Source: Pasteurella sp030783905
Lineage (GTDB): Bacteria > Pseudomonadota > Gammaproteobacteria > Enterobacterales > Pasteurellaceae
Reading direction: 5' to 3'
NCBI GenBank assembly: GCA_051122655.1
Contig: CP182107.1
Span: forward strand, 62,001-126,000
DNA length: 64,000 nt
Both the position numbers and the translations under genes were made by a program. Positions 23,681 through 31,768 of the stretch are shown here, piece by piece; position 1 is the first letter of the stretch; the number at the start of each line of letters is the position of its first letter. The notes below the pieces were generated by a model. That model did not search any database, was not told the DNA's origin, and saw only the letters and a program-made list of their open reading frames with translations.

Positions 23681-24706
23681 ATGACGTTAATTGAAAAGCT
23701 GAAGAAGATTGAAGACTATGTTTTACAACATAGCCAATACCGTTTTTATTTCGCTAAATCGCCATTTGGTATGGCGTTGAGGATGCAATATTACTATTAT
23801 CCCGAAGATATTTCCGAAGCCACTAAAGATTTAGGTACGCATTTCTTAACGCAAGCAGGCTATGACGATTTTTATACACCGCTTGCAGAACTGATGAACA
23901 AAGCGAATATTACGCCACCGAGCCCTGTGGAGATGGTTGAGGGAGGCAATTGGCGATTTTTGGCGATTAAATTCCGCTTCTTTTCTCCACTAAATCCAGC
24001 ATTGAAAAAATACTATGATACAGAATATGTCACTTTTATGTGCATACCTTGCCAAGATCATGAAGGTAAGGATGATATGGCGCTGCTTTATACCTCACCG
24101 ACAACGGGCAATCTGTTCAAAGAAATGGGCAATAGCCAATTACTTGAGCCAAACTGTGAAGCTGATCAAGCTTATCTTCAATTACTTGAAGAAGCTGTTG
24201 ATTTTATGTGCGAAAAATTAGATATTGATGCACCAGAAGCCATTGCCATACCTGAAGCCTTGAATGAGTTTGTGGCATTGTTAAATATTCAGGATAATGA
24301 AGCATTTCAAAAACGTTATCAACAAATTCAAGAGGCGCCTGAAAAATGCCTACTGGATTTAGTCGAACAAGGCTATGCAGAGGAAGGCGATAAACCAGAA
24401 TTGGTATTTTTGCGTTATCGTTTTTTATTGCAACCCATGTTAGATTCGTTTGATACGGATTGGCGCATTGATAATGAAGAATTAAGCGAATATTTATCAA
24501 ATGTCACCAGCAAAAGATTCAAACTGCCCAAAAAAGCCCTCGAACCTTATGAAATTGTCGAACGCTTAGAGAAAAAGAGCGACTATACTTTGTTAAATAT
24601 TGAAACAGAACAAGATTCATACAGTTTATTTGTCTGTCAACAGAAAGATAAAAAACGTATTTTACAGTTAGCAAGAATATTAGATTTTGCTATTGTGCCT
24701 TTTTAA
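23681..24706 (+). CDS. cytoplasmic protein of unknown function
   Basis: 341 residues, acidic, without signal peptide or membrane segment. Tyr-rich N-terminal part (ALRMQYYYYPEDIS) and a region RYRFLLQPMLDSFDTDWRID. I cannot assign a family. GGAGAGCAAG precedes the ATG. It follows the secreted-protein gene by 60 bp, with an exact inverted uptake signal between them at 23656-23664. Base composition is closer to the core genome than that of the NTase-DUF262-SLATT cassette. The downstream gap to 25206 holds REPIN G, the purL fragment and the znuD leader. Confidence 0.7.
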   Translation: MTLIEKLKKIEDYVLQHSQYRFYFAKSPFGMALRMQYYYYPEDISEATKDLGTHFLTQAGYDDFYTPLAELMNKANITPPSPVEMVEGGNWRFLAIKFRFFSPLNPALKKYYDTEYVTFMCIPCQDHEGKDDMALLYTSPTTGNLFKEMGNSQLLEPNCEADQAYLQLLEEAVDFMCEKLDIDAPEAIAIPEALNEFVALLNIQDNEAFQKRYQQIQEAPEKCLLDLVEQGYAEEGDKPELVFLRYRFLLQPMLDSFDTDWRIDNEELSEYLSNVTSKRFKLPKKALEPYEIVERLEKKSDYTLLNIETEQDSYSLFVCQQKDKKRILQLARILDFAIVPF

Positions 24707-24781
24707 ATAGAAAGAGAATAATAAAGCGTAATCTTATTTTTCATATGTTAAAAAGTTGGCTAAAAATGACCGCCCTTACAC

Positions 24782-24854
24782 TGGCACTCGTGTTCTCACG
24801 AGTGCTTTTTCATTTCTCATTCAGTTAAACTCTCCATCACGGATGAGCCTATCT
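24782..24854 (+). repeat. REPIN G (degenerate)
   Basis: First REP GGCACTCGTG / CACGAGTGCT is intact as a hairpin; the second (CTCTCCATCACGGATGAG, then CTATC) is decayed. A further GCGC-rich remnant follows to about 24880. Confidence 0.65.
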
Positions 24855-25021
24855 TTAGCGCTACAGACGGGCGCCAGGCTTTAAAAAAACGGTTTTCCCT
24901 TACCTCGCTAACACAAGCGTTAAAAATATCATAATTCGCGTAATAAAAAAACTTGTTATTGTTTAGTATATAGACAATAATCTATCGCTAACTTAAATAT
25001 ACTGCACCGCTTAACTGAGTC

Positions 25022-25150
25022 AGCGTTAGATATAGCGCACTATCCTATCAAGACGGACAAGTTGCCATCATGATGCCACACTGAGTACGTGTATTGGGTA
25101 TTGTTAGTCACTTATGCCACCCAGAGAACGGGCGTGAAGACGGGGCTTAG
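25022..25150 (+). pseudogene. decayed 3' fragment of purL
   Basis: Translating from 25037 gives ALSYQDGQVAIMMPH, stop, VRVLGIVSHLCHPENGREDGA, stop, which aligns codon by codon with PurL [20 protein letters not shown] and the following [11 protein letters not shown]. The 15 bases ATCATGATGCCACAC are identical. At least one stop codon interrupts it. It lies about 6.6 kb beyond the intact purL 3' end, at the far side of the accessory island. Confidence 0.88.
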
Positions 25151-25206
25151 CTGTGTATTTTTAGTAATACATGCTTTTATTAACTTTAAAAATGAATGTG
25201 TTTTTT

Positions 25207-27600
25207 ATGAGAAAAATTTCGTACTTATCATTGTGTGTTATTTCGGCACTTTATAACCAATTGGCGGTTGCTCAAAGCCAATTAAAAAATACAAATGAGC
25301 ATATTGAACTTGAACCGATCTTTGTAAATACCTTGATTGAGAGCAGAGAAGGTGCGCCACTTGGTGGACGTTTAATGGCAAGTGAAAAAATTATTCCAGC
25401 GTATAGCCTTAAACAGCGTGGCAGTAATCTTGGTGATGCGTTATCGAGTGAGCTGGGTATTCATGCTAGTCAATTTGGTGGTGGGGCGTCTGCGCCAGTG
25501 ATCCGTGGGCAAGAAGGCAAACGGATCAAAGTGCTGAGCAGTGGTAATGAAACCTTGGATATGTCTGCTATGTCGCCTGATCATGCGGTGGCAGTGGATA
25601 GTCTATTAGCTAAAAAAGTTGAAATTTTACGCGGTGCAAATACCCTGTTGTATAGCTCAGGTAATGCAGCTGGTGTAGTCAATGTGGTCGATAATAAAAT
25701 TCCTACCACTGAGGTTGTCGGGGTTGAGGGCGAAGTCGGTTTAAGAACGGGCAGTGCGGACAATGAACGTCTAGTGAATATGGCATTGGATGTGGGATTA
25801 TCAAAACATGTTGCGCTACACCTTGAAGGTTTGTACAAAAAAGCCGGGGATTATCGCACACCGCCTTATCAGTATCAGGGCACTACACAGCATAAATTGG
25901 CCAATAGTTTTGTGGATAATCGAAGTGGCAGTGTTGGACTTTCTTGGGTGGGGGATAAAGGTTATTTAGGTGTCGCCTATAGCCAACGTAAAGACAAATA
26001 TGGGTTACCCGCGCATTCCCATCTCTACGATGAATACTACATGCATGTTTTATTATCCGATGCGCATTGGCGTAAGCCTTATCTGACTCATTATCCGTTT
26101 TTAATGGAAGAAACCGACATTGATTATAATAATCCCGGTATTGATTGTATAAAAAAAGAGTGGCATAGCCATGGGCACTTGTGTAACCACGGTCATGCTC
26201 ATCACGGAAATGGGCAACATAGTCAGGATCATCACGCGCATGCCGATCCGCATATTGCGTTAAAGACGCAACGTTGGGATTTGCGTGGTGAATGGAAAAA
26301 TCCAGTAAAAGGCTTAGATAAAATCCGTTTTTCGATTGCCAAAGTCGGTTATCGTCACGATGAAAAGTCAGGGGCGATCTCAGACAATTCATTTAAAAAT
26401 AAAGGCTATGCAGCACGTGTTGAATTCCTTCATCAGCCGATTGCGGGCGTCAGTGGGTTAATTGGTTTAAGTCATGTATATCAAGATAGTTATGCGTTAG
26501 ATAATCATACACTTGAATATCGCAAACAAAATCTCCTTTCTGATCATACTACGGCTCAACAAAGCCTCTTTTTAATGGAGCATGTTGAAGTTGGTAAATG
26601 GCAATTTGATATTGGTGGACGTGTGGAAAAGCAACGCATTGCGATGAAATATCATTTTAATGTGCCAAAAGATGAGCAGCCACCAGAGGAACTGACTCGA
26701 CCACATAAATCGAAAGCCTATTCTTATGCTTTATCGGCAAATTATCAATTAAATGATCGACATCAGTTTAATATAATTGTTTCGCATCAAGAACGTTTAC
26801 CAAATGCACAAGAGCTATATGCACATGGAAAACATTTAGCCACCAATGCTTTTGAAGCAGGCAATAAAAACCTGAAAAAAGAACGCTCGAATAATATCGA
26901 ATTAGGTTGGGATTACACAGGGGAAAAATTAGGGATCAAATTAAGCGGCTATTATCAACAGTTTTCCAACTATATTTATGCGGCGATTTTAAATGACAAG
27001 ACAAATTGTCCTTGGCGACCAAAAGGACGTTGTTTACGTTCATTAAGTGATGATTACCCATTACGCTTATATCGCTACAATCAAGCGAAAGCGAATATTT
27101 ATGGCTTAGAAGCTGAAGCAAGTTATCAAATTTCATCCACATATAGCGTGGCCATTTTTGGCGATTATGTGCGAGGTAAATTAAGAAATTTGCCTGCACT
27201 GCCGATTGGATATGAGCAAGTCTATGATGACAAGGATAATGTGATTGGTGTCAAACCAATAGGCTGGGAAAAACAACCTGATGGTGATGCACCTCGTATG
27301 TCACCAATGCGTTTAGGCATAAAATGGAATGCGTATTTTGACAACGGCATAAGTTTCAATACGCAGCTTTATCGAGTCTTTGCACAAAACAAAGTGGCAC
27401 GACTAGAAACACCAACGAAGGGGCATACCATGTTGAATCTTGGCATGAGTTATGATAGTAAAATGGGGAATAATGAGTATACGTTATTTGCCAATGTGAA
27501 TAATGTACTCAATAGCAAAGTCTATAATCATACTTCCTTTTTATCCTATATTCCGCAAAGTGGTGTAGGTGTTAGTGTGGGCATGAATGTCAGATTCTAA
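25207..27600 (+). CDS. znuD: TonB-dependent receptor, ZnuD type (zinc uptake)
   Basis: About 797 residues. Signal peptide MRKISYLSLCVISALYNQ then LAVAQ; no clear ribosome site, and in-frame ATGs at 25171 and 25192 are alternatives. The plug domain has LGDALSSELGIHASQFGGGA and VIRGQEGKRIKVL, then VEILRGANTLLY. The C-terminus SVGMNVRF ends in phenylalanine, as outer-membrane barrels do. A histidine-rich external loop (EWHSHGHLCNHGHAHHGNGQ and more, nt 26161-26253) is the hallmark of zinc receptors such as Neisseria ZnuD. An inverted repeat TTATTGT/ACAATAA at 24956-24980 could be an operator. Substrate is inferred from the His-rich loop; haem cannot be excluded. Confidence 0.82.
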   Translation: MRKISYLSLCVISALYNQLAVAQSQLKNTNEHIELEPIFVNTLIESREGAPLGGRLMASEKIIPAYSLKQRGSNLGDALSSELGIHASQFGGGASAPVIRGQEGKRIKVLSSGNETLDMSAMSPDHAVAVDSLLAKKVEILRGANTLLYSSGNAAGVVNVVDNKIPTTEVVGVEGEVGLRTGSADNERLVNMALDVGLSKHVALHLEGLYKKAGDYRTPPYQYQGTTQHKLANSFVDNRSGSVGLSWVGDKGYLGVAYSQRKDKYGLPAHSHLYDEYYMHVLLSDAHWRKPYLTHYPFLMEETDIDYNNPGIDCIKKEWHSHGHLCNHGHAHHGNGQHSQDHHAHADPHIALKTQRWDLRGEWKNPVKGLDKIRFSIAKVGYRHDEKSGAISDNSFKNKGYAARVEFLHQPIAGVSGLIGLSHVYQDSYALDNHTLEYRKQNLLSDHTTAQQSLFLMEHVEVGKWQFDIGGRVEKQRIAMKYHFNVPKDEQPPEELTRPHKSKAYSYALSANYQLNDRHQFNIIVSHQERLPNAQELYAHGKHLATNAFEAGNKNLKKERSNNIELGWDYTGEKLGIKLSGYYQQFSNYIYAAILNDKTNCPWRPKGRCLRSLSDDYPLRLYRYNQAKANIYGLEAEASYQISSTYSVAIFGDYVRGKLRNLPALPIGYEQVYDDKDNVIGVKPIGWEKQPDGDAPRMSPMRLGIKWNAYFDNGISFNTQLYRVFAQNKVARLETPTKGHTMLNLGMSYDSKMGNNEYTLFANVNNVLNSKVYNHTSFLSYIPQSGVGVSVGMNVRF

Positions 27601-27655
27601 GAATTCATCAATCTTCGTATTAAAGAGATACTCAAAAGTTGTTTAATTCATCTTC

Positions 27656-27730
27656 GATGGCGCTCGTGTCCCCACGAGTGCCTTTTCTTTTCTTCAGAAC
27701 GTAAAGCACTCGTCACAGACGAGCGCTATC
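27656..27730 (+). repeat. REPIN H
   Basis: Arms GGCGCTCGTG / CACGAGTGCC with loop TCCC, then AGCACTCGTC / GACGAGCGCT and CTATC. First of three between znuD and the ABC importer; begins 55 bp after znuD. Confidence 0.85.
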
Positions 27731-27768
27731 TTTTTTAAAACCGAAAGAAAATCCCACTTTCCCTCTTC

Positions 27769-27844
27769 GATGGCGCTCGTGTCCCCACGAGTGCCTTTTT
27801 CTTTTCTTCAGAACGTAAAGCACTCGTCACAGACGAGCGCTATC
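27769..27844 (+). repeat. REPIN I
   Basis: Nearly identical to H. It begins an exact 147-bp tandem duplication: 27769-27915 equals 27916-28062 apart from the last bases. The unit includes the last codons of the neighbouring minus-strand ATPase gene. The 27601-27994 gap contains only these repeats. Confidence 0.9.
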
Positions 27845-27915
27845 TTTTTAAACTCGAAAGAAAATCCCATTTTCATCTTTTTTCTGCAAAATTTGCCAGC
27901 GGTAGACCGCTCTTC

Positions 27916-27991
27916 GATGGCGCTCGTGTCCCCACGAGTGCCTTTTTCTTTTCTTCAGAACGTAAAGCACTCGTCACAGACGAGCGCTATC
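27916..27991 (+). repeat. REPIN J
   Basis: Second copy of the 147-bp unit. It ends a few bases before the stop codon of the minus-strand ATP-binding protein gene. Confidence 0.9.
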
Positions 27992-27994
27992 TTT

Positions 27995-28732
27995 TTAAAC
28001 TCGAAAGAAAATCCCATTTTCATCTTTTTTCTGCAAAATTTGCCAGCGGTAGACCGCACTTAAGCGTTCGCTTTGCATCACATCTTCTACCTTACCTTGA
28101 GCGATAATTTTACCTTGTTGCATTAAAATAATGTGGTCGGCGTAACTGGCGGCGAGATCTAAATCGTGTAATACCATCACCACATTAAATTGTGCTTTAT
28201 GCTGTTTTAAAAATTGCATGAGACTTTGTTGATGACGAATATCAAGGTGATTACAAGGTTCGTCTAATAAAATCACAGGCGCATTTTGCATTAATGCACG
28301 TACGATATTGGCACGTTGTTGTTCCCCGCCTGAAAGCTGATTGATTCGTTTGTGGCGTAAATGGCTCAGCTCAAATTGATCTAATAACAGGGATAGATGT
28401 TGTTGATCCACTTTTCTGGCGGAGAAAAGGGTCGGGTTAAATTGTCCTAATTTGACATATTCTTCCACACTTAACGGCATACCATAACGGCCATTTTGTG
28501 CCACAAAGGCTAATTTTCCTGCTCTAATTTGTTCCAGTACTGGCTGTCCGTTCAGGCTGACTTGCGCATTAAAGTAGCCTAATAACGCGCGCAATAAGGT
28601 AGATTTGCCTGCGCCATTCGGGCCAATAATGGCGGTATGTTTGCCTTGTGGAATAGTTAACTGTTCGGTTTGTAAAATCACCCGTTCATTGGCTTGCAAA
28701 GATAAGGGCTGTAGTTCAAAAAGTGCTTGCAT
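27995..28732 (-). CDS. ABC transporter ATP-binding protein, haem/cobalamin/siderophore type
   Basis: 245 residues: Walker A IGPNGAGKSTLLRALLG, signature LSGGEQQRANIVRAL, Walker B PVILLDEPCNHLD and the switch histidine in VMVLHDLDLAA. HmuV/BtuD/FecE type. Energises the permease encoded just upstream. The coding end (KKDENGIFFRV) lies in sequence that is duplicated in tandem together with a REPIN, so the stop codon is at a repeat junction; the C-terminus is probably unaffected. Third gene of a binding protein-permease-ATPase operon. Confidence 0.9.
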   Translation of the reverse strand: MQALFELQPLSLQANERVILQTEQLTIPQGKHTAIIGPNGAGKSTLLRALLGYFNAQVSLNGQPVLEQIRAGKLAFVAQNGRYGMPLSVEEYVKLGQFNPTLFSARKVDQQHLSLLLDQFELSHLRHKRINQLSGGEQQRANIVRALMQNAPVILLDEPCNHLDIRHQQSLMQFLKQHKAQFNVVMVLHDLDLAASYADHIILMQQGKIIAQGKVEDVMQSERLSAVYRWQILQKKDENGIFFRV

Positions 28733-28743
28733 ACGGCGAGTCC

Positions 28744-29688
28744 TTACACTTTACGTTGAGTCGATTGGATAAAGATCCAAAAGAAGAAGGGACCACCGAG
28801 TAACGCAATCACGATGCCTACAGGTAGATCAATCGGGTAGGTAATCAGACGAGAAGCACTATCTACTGCTAATAAAAATACCGCGCCAACCCAAGCAGAC
28901 AACAAAATTAGCTTACGGCGATGCCCACCGATGACGGTTGTTAAAATATTCGGGATCATCATGCCTAAAAAACCAATAATGCCAGATAAAGAAACGGCCG
29001 CACCGGTTAATAAGGCCGCCGCGATGACAGTTTGTAAGCGGAGTTTGGATACGGAGATGCCCATGGTAAAGGCGGTATCTTCGCCTAGCATCAAGCAATC
29101 CAGTTGGCGACCTAAAATAGCCAGCCAAACTAAACCAATCAACATGATGGCGAAAGGGTAGTAAATTGGGGTAAAGCCGGCTTCCGATAAGCTGCCAGCT
29201 AACCAAATGGTGGCACTGCGTAAGACCAAATCATCGGATAAAAATAGGATAAGGCCTACCACAGCGGAACAAAAGGCACTGAGGATAAACCCCATGATTA
29301 ACAAACCCAACGTACCGCCCCCGAATAAATGATGTGCGAATAATATCACTAAACAGACGACTAAGGCACCGACAAAGGCTGCGAGTGGTACGCCAATGCC
29401 AATGGTGCCAAATGCCAATACACAAATGACACCTAACGCGGCACCGCCTGAGGTGCCAATTAAACTGGGATCGGCTAAGGGATTTTCAAATAGGGCTTGC
29501 AGCCCAGCACCGGCTGCTGCAAGTGCGGCACCAACGAGTAAGGCATTGAGAATTCGAGGAATGCGGATATCAAACGCAATGGGATCAAGGGCATTGGGTG
29601 GCTGCCAGCCACCAAAGCCCACACCAGAGGAAAACCAAATCAGAAAAAAGCTTCCCAATATGGCCAAAAAGACAGACAATTTTTTCAT
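28744..29688 (-). CDS. FecCD-family ABC permease
   Basis: 314 residues, about nine or ten membrane helices. BtuC/FecD/HmuU signatures: RIPRILNALLVGAALAAAGA, LADPSLIGTSGGAALG, and SLSGIIGFLGMMIPNI with GHRRKLI. Forms the inner-membrane channel with the ATPase encoded 11 bp downstream and receives substrate from the periplasmic binding protein encoded 12 bp upstream. Tight spacing supports one operon. Confidence 0.92.
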   Translation of the reverse strand: MKKLSVFLAILGSFFLIWFSSGVGFGGWQPPNALDPIAFDIRIPRILNALLVGAALAAAGAGLQALFENPLADPSLIGTSGGAALGVICVLAFGTIGIGVPLAAFVGALVVCLVILFAHHLFGGGTLGLLIMGFILSAFCSAVVGLILFLSDDLVLRSATIWLAGSLSEAGFTPIYYPFAIMLIGLVWLAILGRQLDCLMLGEDTAFTMGISVSKLRLQTVIAAALLTGAAVSLSGIIGFLGMMIPNILTTVIGGHRRKLILLSAWVGAVFLLAVDSASRLITYPIDLPVGIVIALLGGPFFFWIFIQSTQRKV

Positions 29689-29700
29689 TCGGAATGCAGA

Positions 29701-30489
29701 TTACTTCGCTAAATCATGTAAACGTTTTAACACTTCAGGGGTGTTTAACCCATAACGTAAGTAATCATTAGCTGGCCAGAAATAAATATGACCGGATTTT
29801 GCCGCTGGGCTATTGGCAATCTCTGGGCGTTCTAATAATTTTTCTACCCCACCAATGACTTCTTTTTGGTGTTCCGCCACAATAATGACATCGGGTTGTG
29901 CGGTTAACCATGCTTCACGATTGAGTGGTTTAATACCCACCACATCAACCGCCGCATTGACACCTCCTGCACGACGGATTAATTCATCTGCTGCAGTATG
30001 TTTGCCTGCCACTACGCGACCATCATAGGTTAATAAATAACGTTTCCCTGTGTTGGGTAAGGCTTGGATGCCGGCTTCCCATTGGCTTGCCACTTGGTTT
30101 GCTTTATCTTGTTTGCCAATTAACTGACCGACTTCACGAATCGCTTTGCCAAAGGCCTCAATATTATCTTCGGGTAAAACATTGACAGTTTTTACACCTA
30201 ATTGATTCAGATTATCGAAAATGGTGGCAGGCATTGCCATGTAAGAACCTAAGACTAAATCGGGTTTACTTTGCACAATGGGTTCAACCGCGAGTTTACG
30301 ATGAATCCCAATGACGGCGACTTTTTCGAGTGCGGGGTTCATGGTAGTTTGATCACGTCCCACAATCTTATCTTGACCGTCTAATGCCACCACAATATCG
30401 GCCACATCAGGCGTTAAGGTGACAATTTTTTGTGCATAGGCAAACGGGGTTAACGCCGATAAAAACAGAATAGTAAGAAGTTTTTTCAT
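29701..30489 (-). CDS. periplasmic haem/metallo-complex binding protein, HmuT/BtuF type
   Basis: 262 residues. The signal peptide MKKLLTILFLSALTPFAYA is cleaved before QKIV. A class III binding protein with no lipobox. Conserved parts: RIVTL-like start KIVTLTPDVADIVVAL, KPDLVLGSYMAMP, LLTYDGRVVAGKHTAADELI and QPDVIIVAEHQKE. HmuT-like proteins bind haem through a conserved tyrosine or histidine; the exact ligand residue is not certain here. The start at 30489 has AGGA seven bases upstream; ATG 30495 is too close to it. A Fur box lies 140 bp upstream. Haem is the best guess, B12 or siderophore possible. Confidence 0.85.
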   Translation of the reverse strand: MKKLLTILFLSALTPFAYAQKIVTLTPDVADIVVALDGQDKIVGRDQTTMNPALEKVAVIGIHRKLAVEPIVQSKPDLVLGSYMAMPATIFDNLNQLGVKTVNVLPEDNIEAFGKAIREVGQLIGKQDKANQVASQWEAGIQALPNTGKRYLLTYDGRVVAGKHTAADELIRRAGGVNAAVDVVGIKPLNREAWLTAQPDVIIVAEHQKEVIGGVEKLLERPEIANSPAAKSGHIYFWPANDYLRYGLNTPEVLKRLHDLAK

Positions 30490-30630
30490 AATCATGTCCT
30501 ATAATATGAGTGTGACTGTCAGTTTTTTTGTATATTGTGTCACCTGTCATCCGCCAGCTATGATGACGCGGTGATATACGCACGTTTGACGATATATATA
30601 AACTTCGCCATTCTATACTGTTAACAAAAT

Positions 30631-30649
30631 AATAACAATTATCATTATA
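30631..30649 (-). promoter_or_regulatory. Fur box before the ABC importer operon
   Basis: On the minus strand TATAATGATAATTGTTATT matches the 19-bp Fur consensus GATAATGATAATCATTATC at 15 positions. It lies in the 300-bp region (30496-30796) between this operon and a lipoprotein gene. Iron repression of the importer is the expected consequence. Confidence 0.75.
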
Positions 30650-30750
30650 AAATTATCTTGTTTTTTCATGTCAATTATTCTGTGGCACCTATAATCAAGA
30701 GCAACAGTTGGCGTTATCGGGAAAGAGGGGATAAGCGTGAGGCGTGCAAA

Positions 30751-30782
30751 AAAATAGCCAAACAACGTCGTTTGGCTATTTT
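30751..30782. terminator. intrinsic terminator, possibly bidirectional
   Basis: Perfect 13-bp stem AAAATAGCCAAAC / GTTTGGCTATTTT with loop AACGTC. It lies just past the stop of the minus-strand lipoprotein gene; the A and T runs would allow it to work in both directions. Confidence 0.8.
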
Positions 30783-30796
30783 GGTTAATAAGGCGG

Positions 30797-31348
30797 TTAT
30801 TTTTGCTGATATTGCTGTTTTAGTTTTTCTTTTTGTGTTTCCACTTCAGCTTGTAGCTTCTCCATTGCTTCTAATTTGCTGCCTAGTACGGCCAAATCTT
30901 TTTGTGCTTCAACTGGATTTGCCGTTGCTTTAACTACGAGTTCGAGTGTATCTATCGCGGTAGTATGGGCTTCTTTTGTTTTTTCGGCTAAACGCAATAC
31001 ATCAGGATCTTTAAGCTGTAATCCATCCAGTTCTGCACTGGTTGCTTGTAGTTGAGTACGCAAATTTGAAATGAATGTATTAATTTCTTCAGGCGATAAT
31101 TGTTTGCCCTTTTCCATTTCTGCGACTTTTTGTTGTAACGCGTCCACCTCTTTATTCATTTTTTGATCGGTTGCCACTTGCCATTTGTCAAAAGCTTCAT
31201 AGTCTTTGCGGAATTGTTCTTGTGGGTTAAGCGTGATTTCCATTTTTGATGCTGGTTCGGCATTTGTTGACGTGTTGTTTGCATTATCACAAGCAACAAG
31301 ACTCAAGGCAAATAGCGAGGCTAAACTGATTTGTAGGATATTTTTCAT
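30797..31348 (-). CDS. lipoprotein with coiled coil
   Basis: 183 residues. The lipoprotein signal is MKNILQISLASLFALSLVAC with lipobox LVAC (Cys20), followed by an Asn/Thr-rich linker. The rest is almost all helical with strong heptad patterns (EVDALQQKVAEMEKG, LEAMEKLQAEVETQKEKL), ending KLKQQYQQK. Asp follows the lipidated cysteine (CDNAN), which in enterobacteria favours retention in the inner membrane. Function unknown. Single gene with its own terminator; the ATG is followed upstream by an AAGGAAA-type site. Confidence 0.8.
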   Translation of the reverse strand: MKNILQISLASLFALSLVACDNANNTSTNAEPASKMEITLNPQEQFRKDYEAFDKWQVATDQKMNKEVDALQQKVAEMEKGKQLSPEEINTFISNLRTQLQATSAELDGLQLKDPDVLRLAEKTKEAHTTAIDTLELVVKATANPVEAQKDLAVLGSKLEAMEKLQAEVETQKEKLKQQYQQK

Positions 31349-31579
31349 ATCGTTTCCTTAATATTGATATAGGGCTTGTTGTTTTATTTATATACAATCT
31401 GATTCATTATAGAGTATCAAATGGCGTTTTAATAGCAGTTTTTGCACAGGAAGAAAACTCAATACGAGTTATCCATTGTGTGGCTTTTGTTTTCTATTTA
31501 CCTCATCTCCACACAAGAGAACCATTAACCAAGAAATAAATGATCACGATTAAAAATAAACTACTTGGTCAACATATGT

Positions 31580-31641
31580 TGTCTTTACAGTAGGAAAATC
31601 CTTGTGATCCCGTAATAGACAAGGTCGATATTGATTTTTAG
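31580..31641 (+). pseudogene. 3' fragment resembling the secreted protein gene at 23159
   Basis: In frame it reads ENPCDPVIDKVDIDF then stop, against KNPCDPVTDYVDVYF at the end of the 153-aa secreted protein, including 15 identical consecutive bases. A TAG interrupts the frame just before. The rest of the 31349-31768 gap shows an exact uptake signal at 31650-31658 and no other feature I can support. Confidence 0.65.
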
Positions 31642-31768
31642 TTGTAAAAAAGTGCGGTCGGATTTTTGTACAATTTATCACACAATTTTTCGTGACCTAT
31701 TTTCATGTTTTTCTAAATAATGCTACTATGGGACAACTTTTAACAAAGTATTGACATTTACTTGCACA

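Noticed and set aside
27770..28063. A 97-codon plus-strand frame made of two identical 49-residue blocks
   Set aside because: It is a by-product of the 147-bp tandem DNA repeat; it runs through REPIN hairpins and antisense coding sequence and has no ribosome site.
30658..30933. 91-codon plus-strand frame
   Set aside because: It reads through the terminator hairpin and antisense to the coiled-coil lipoprotein gene, and has no coding signature.
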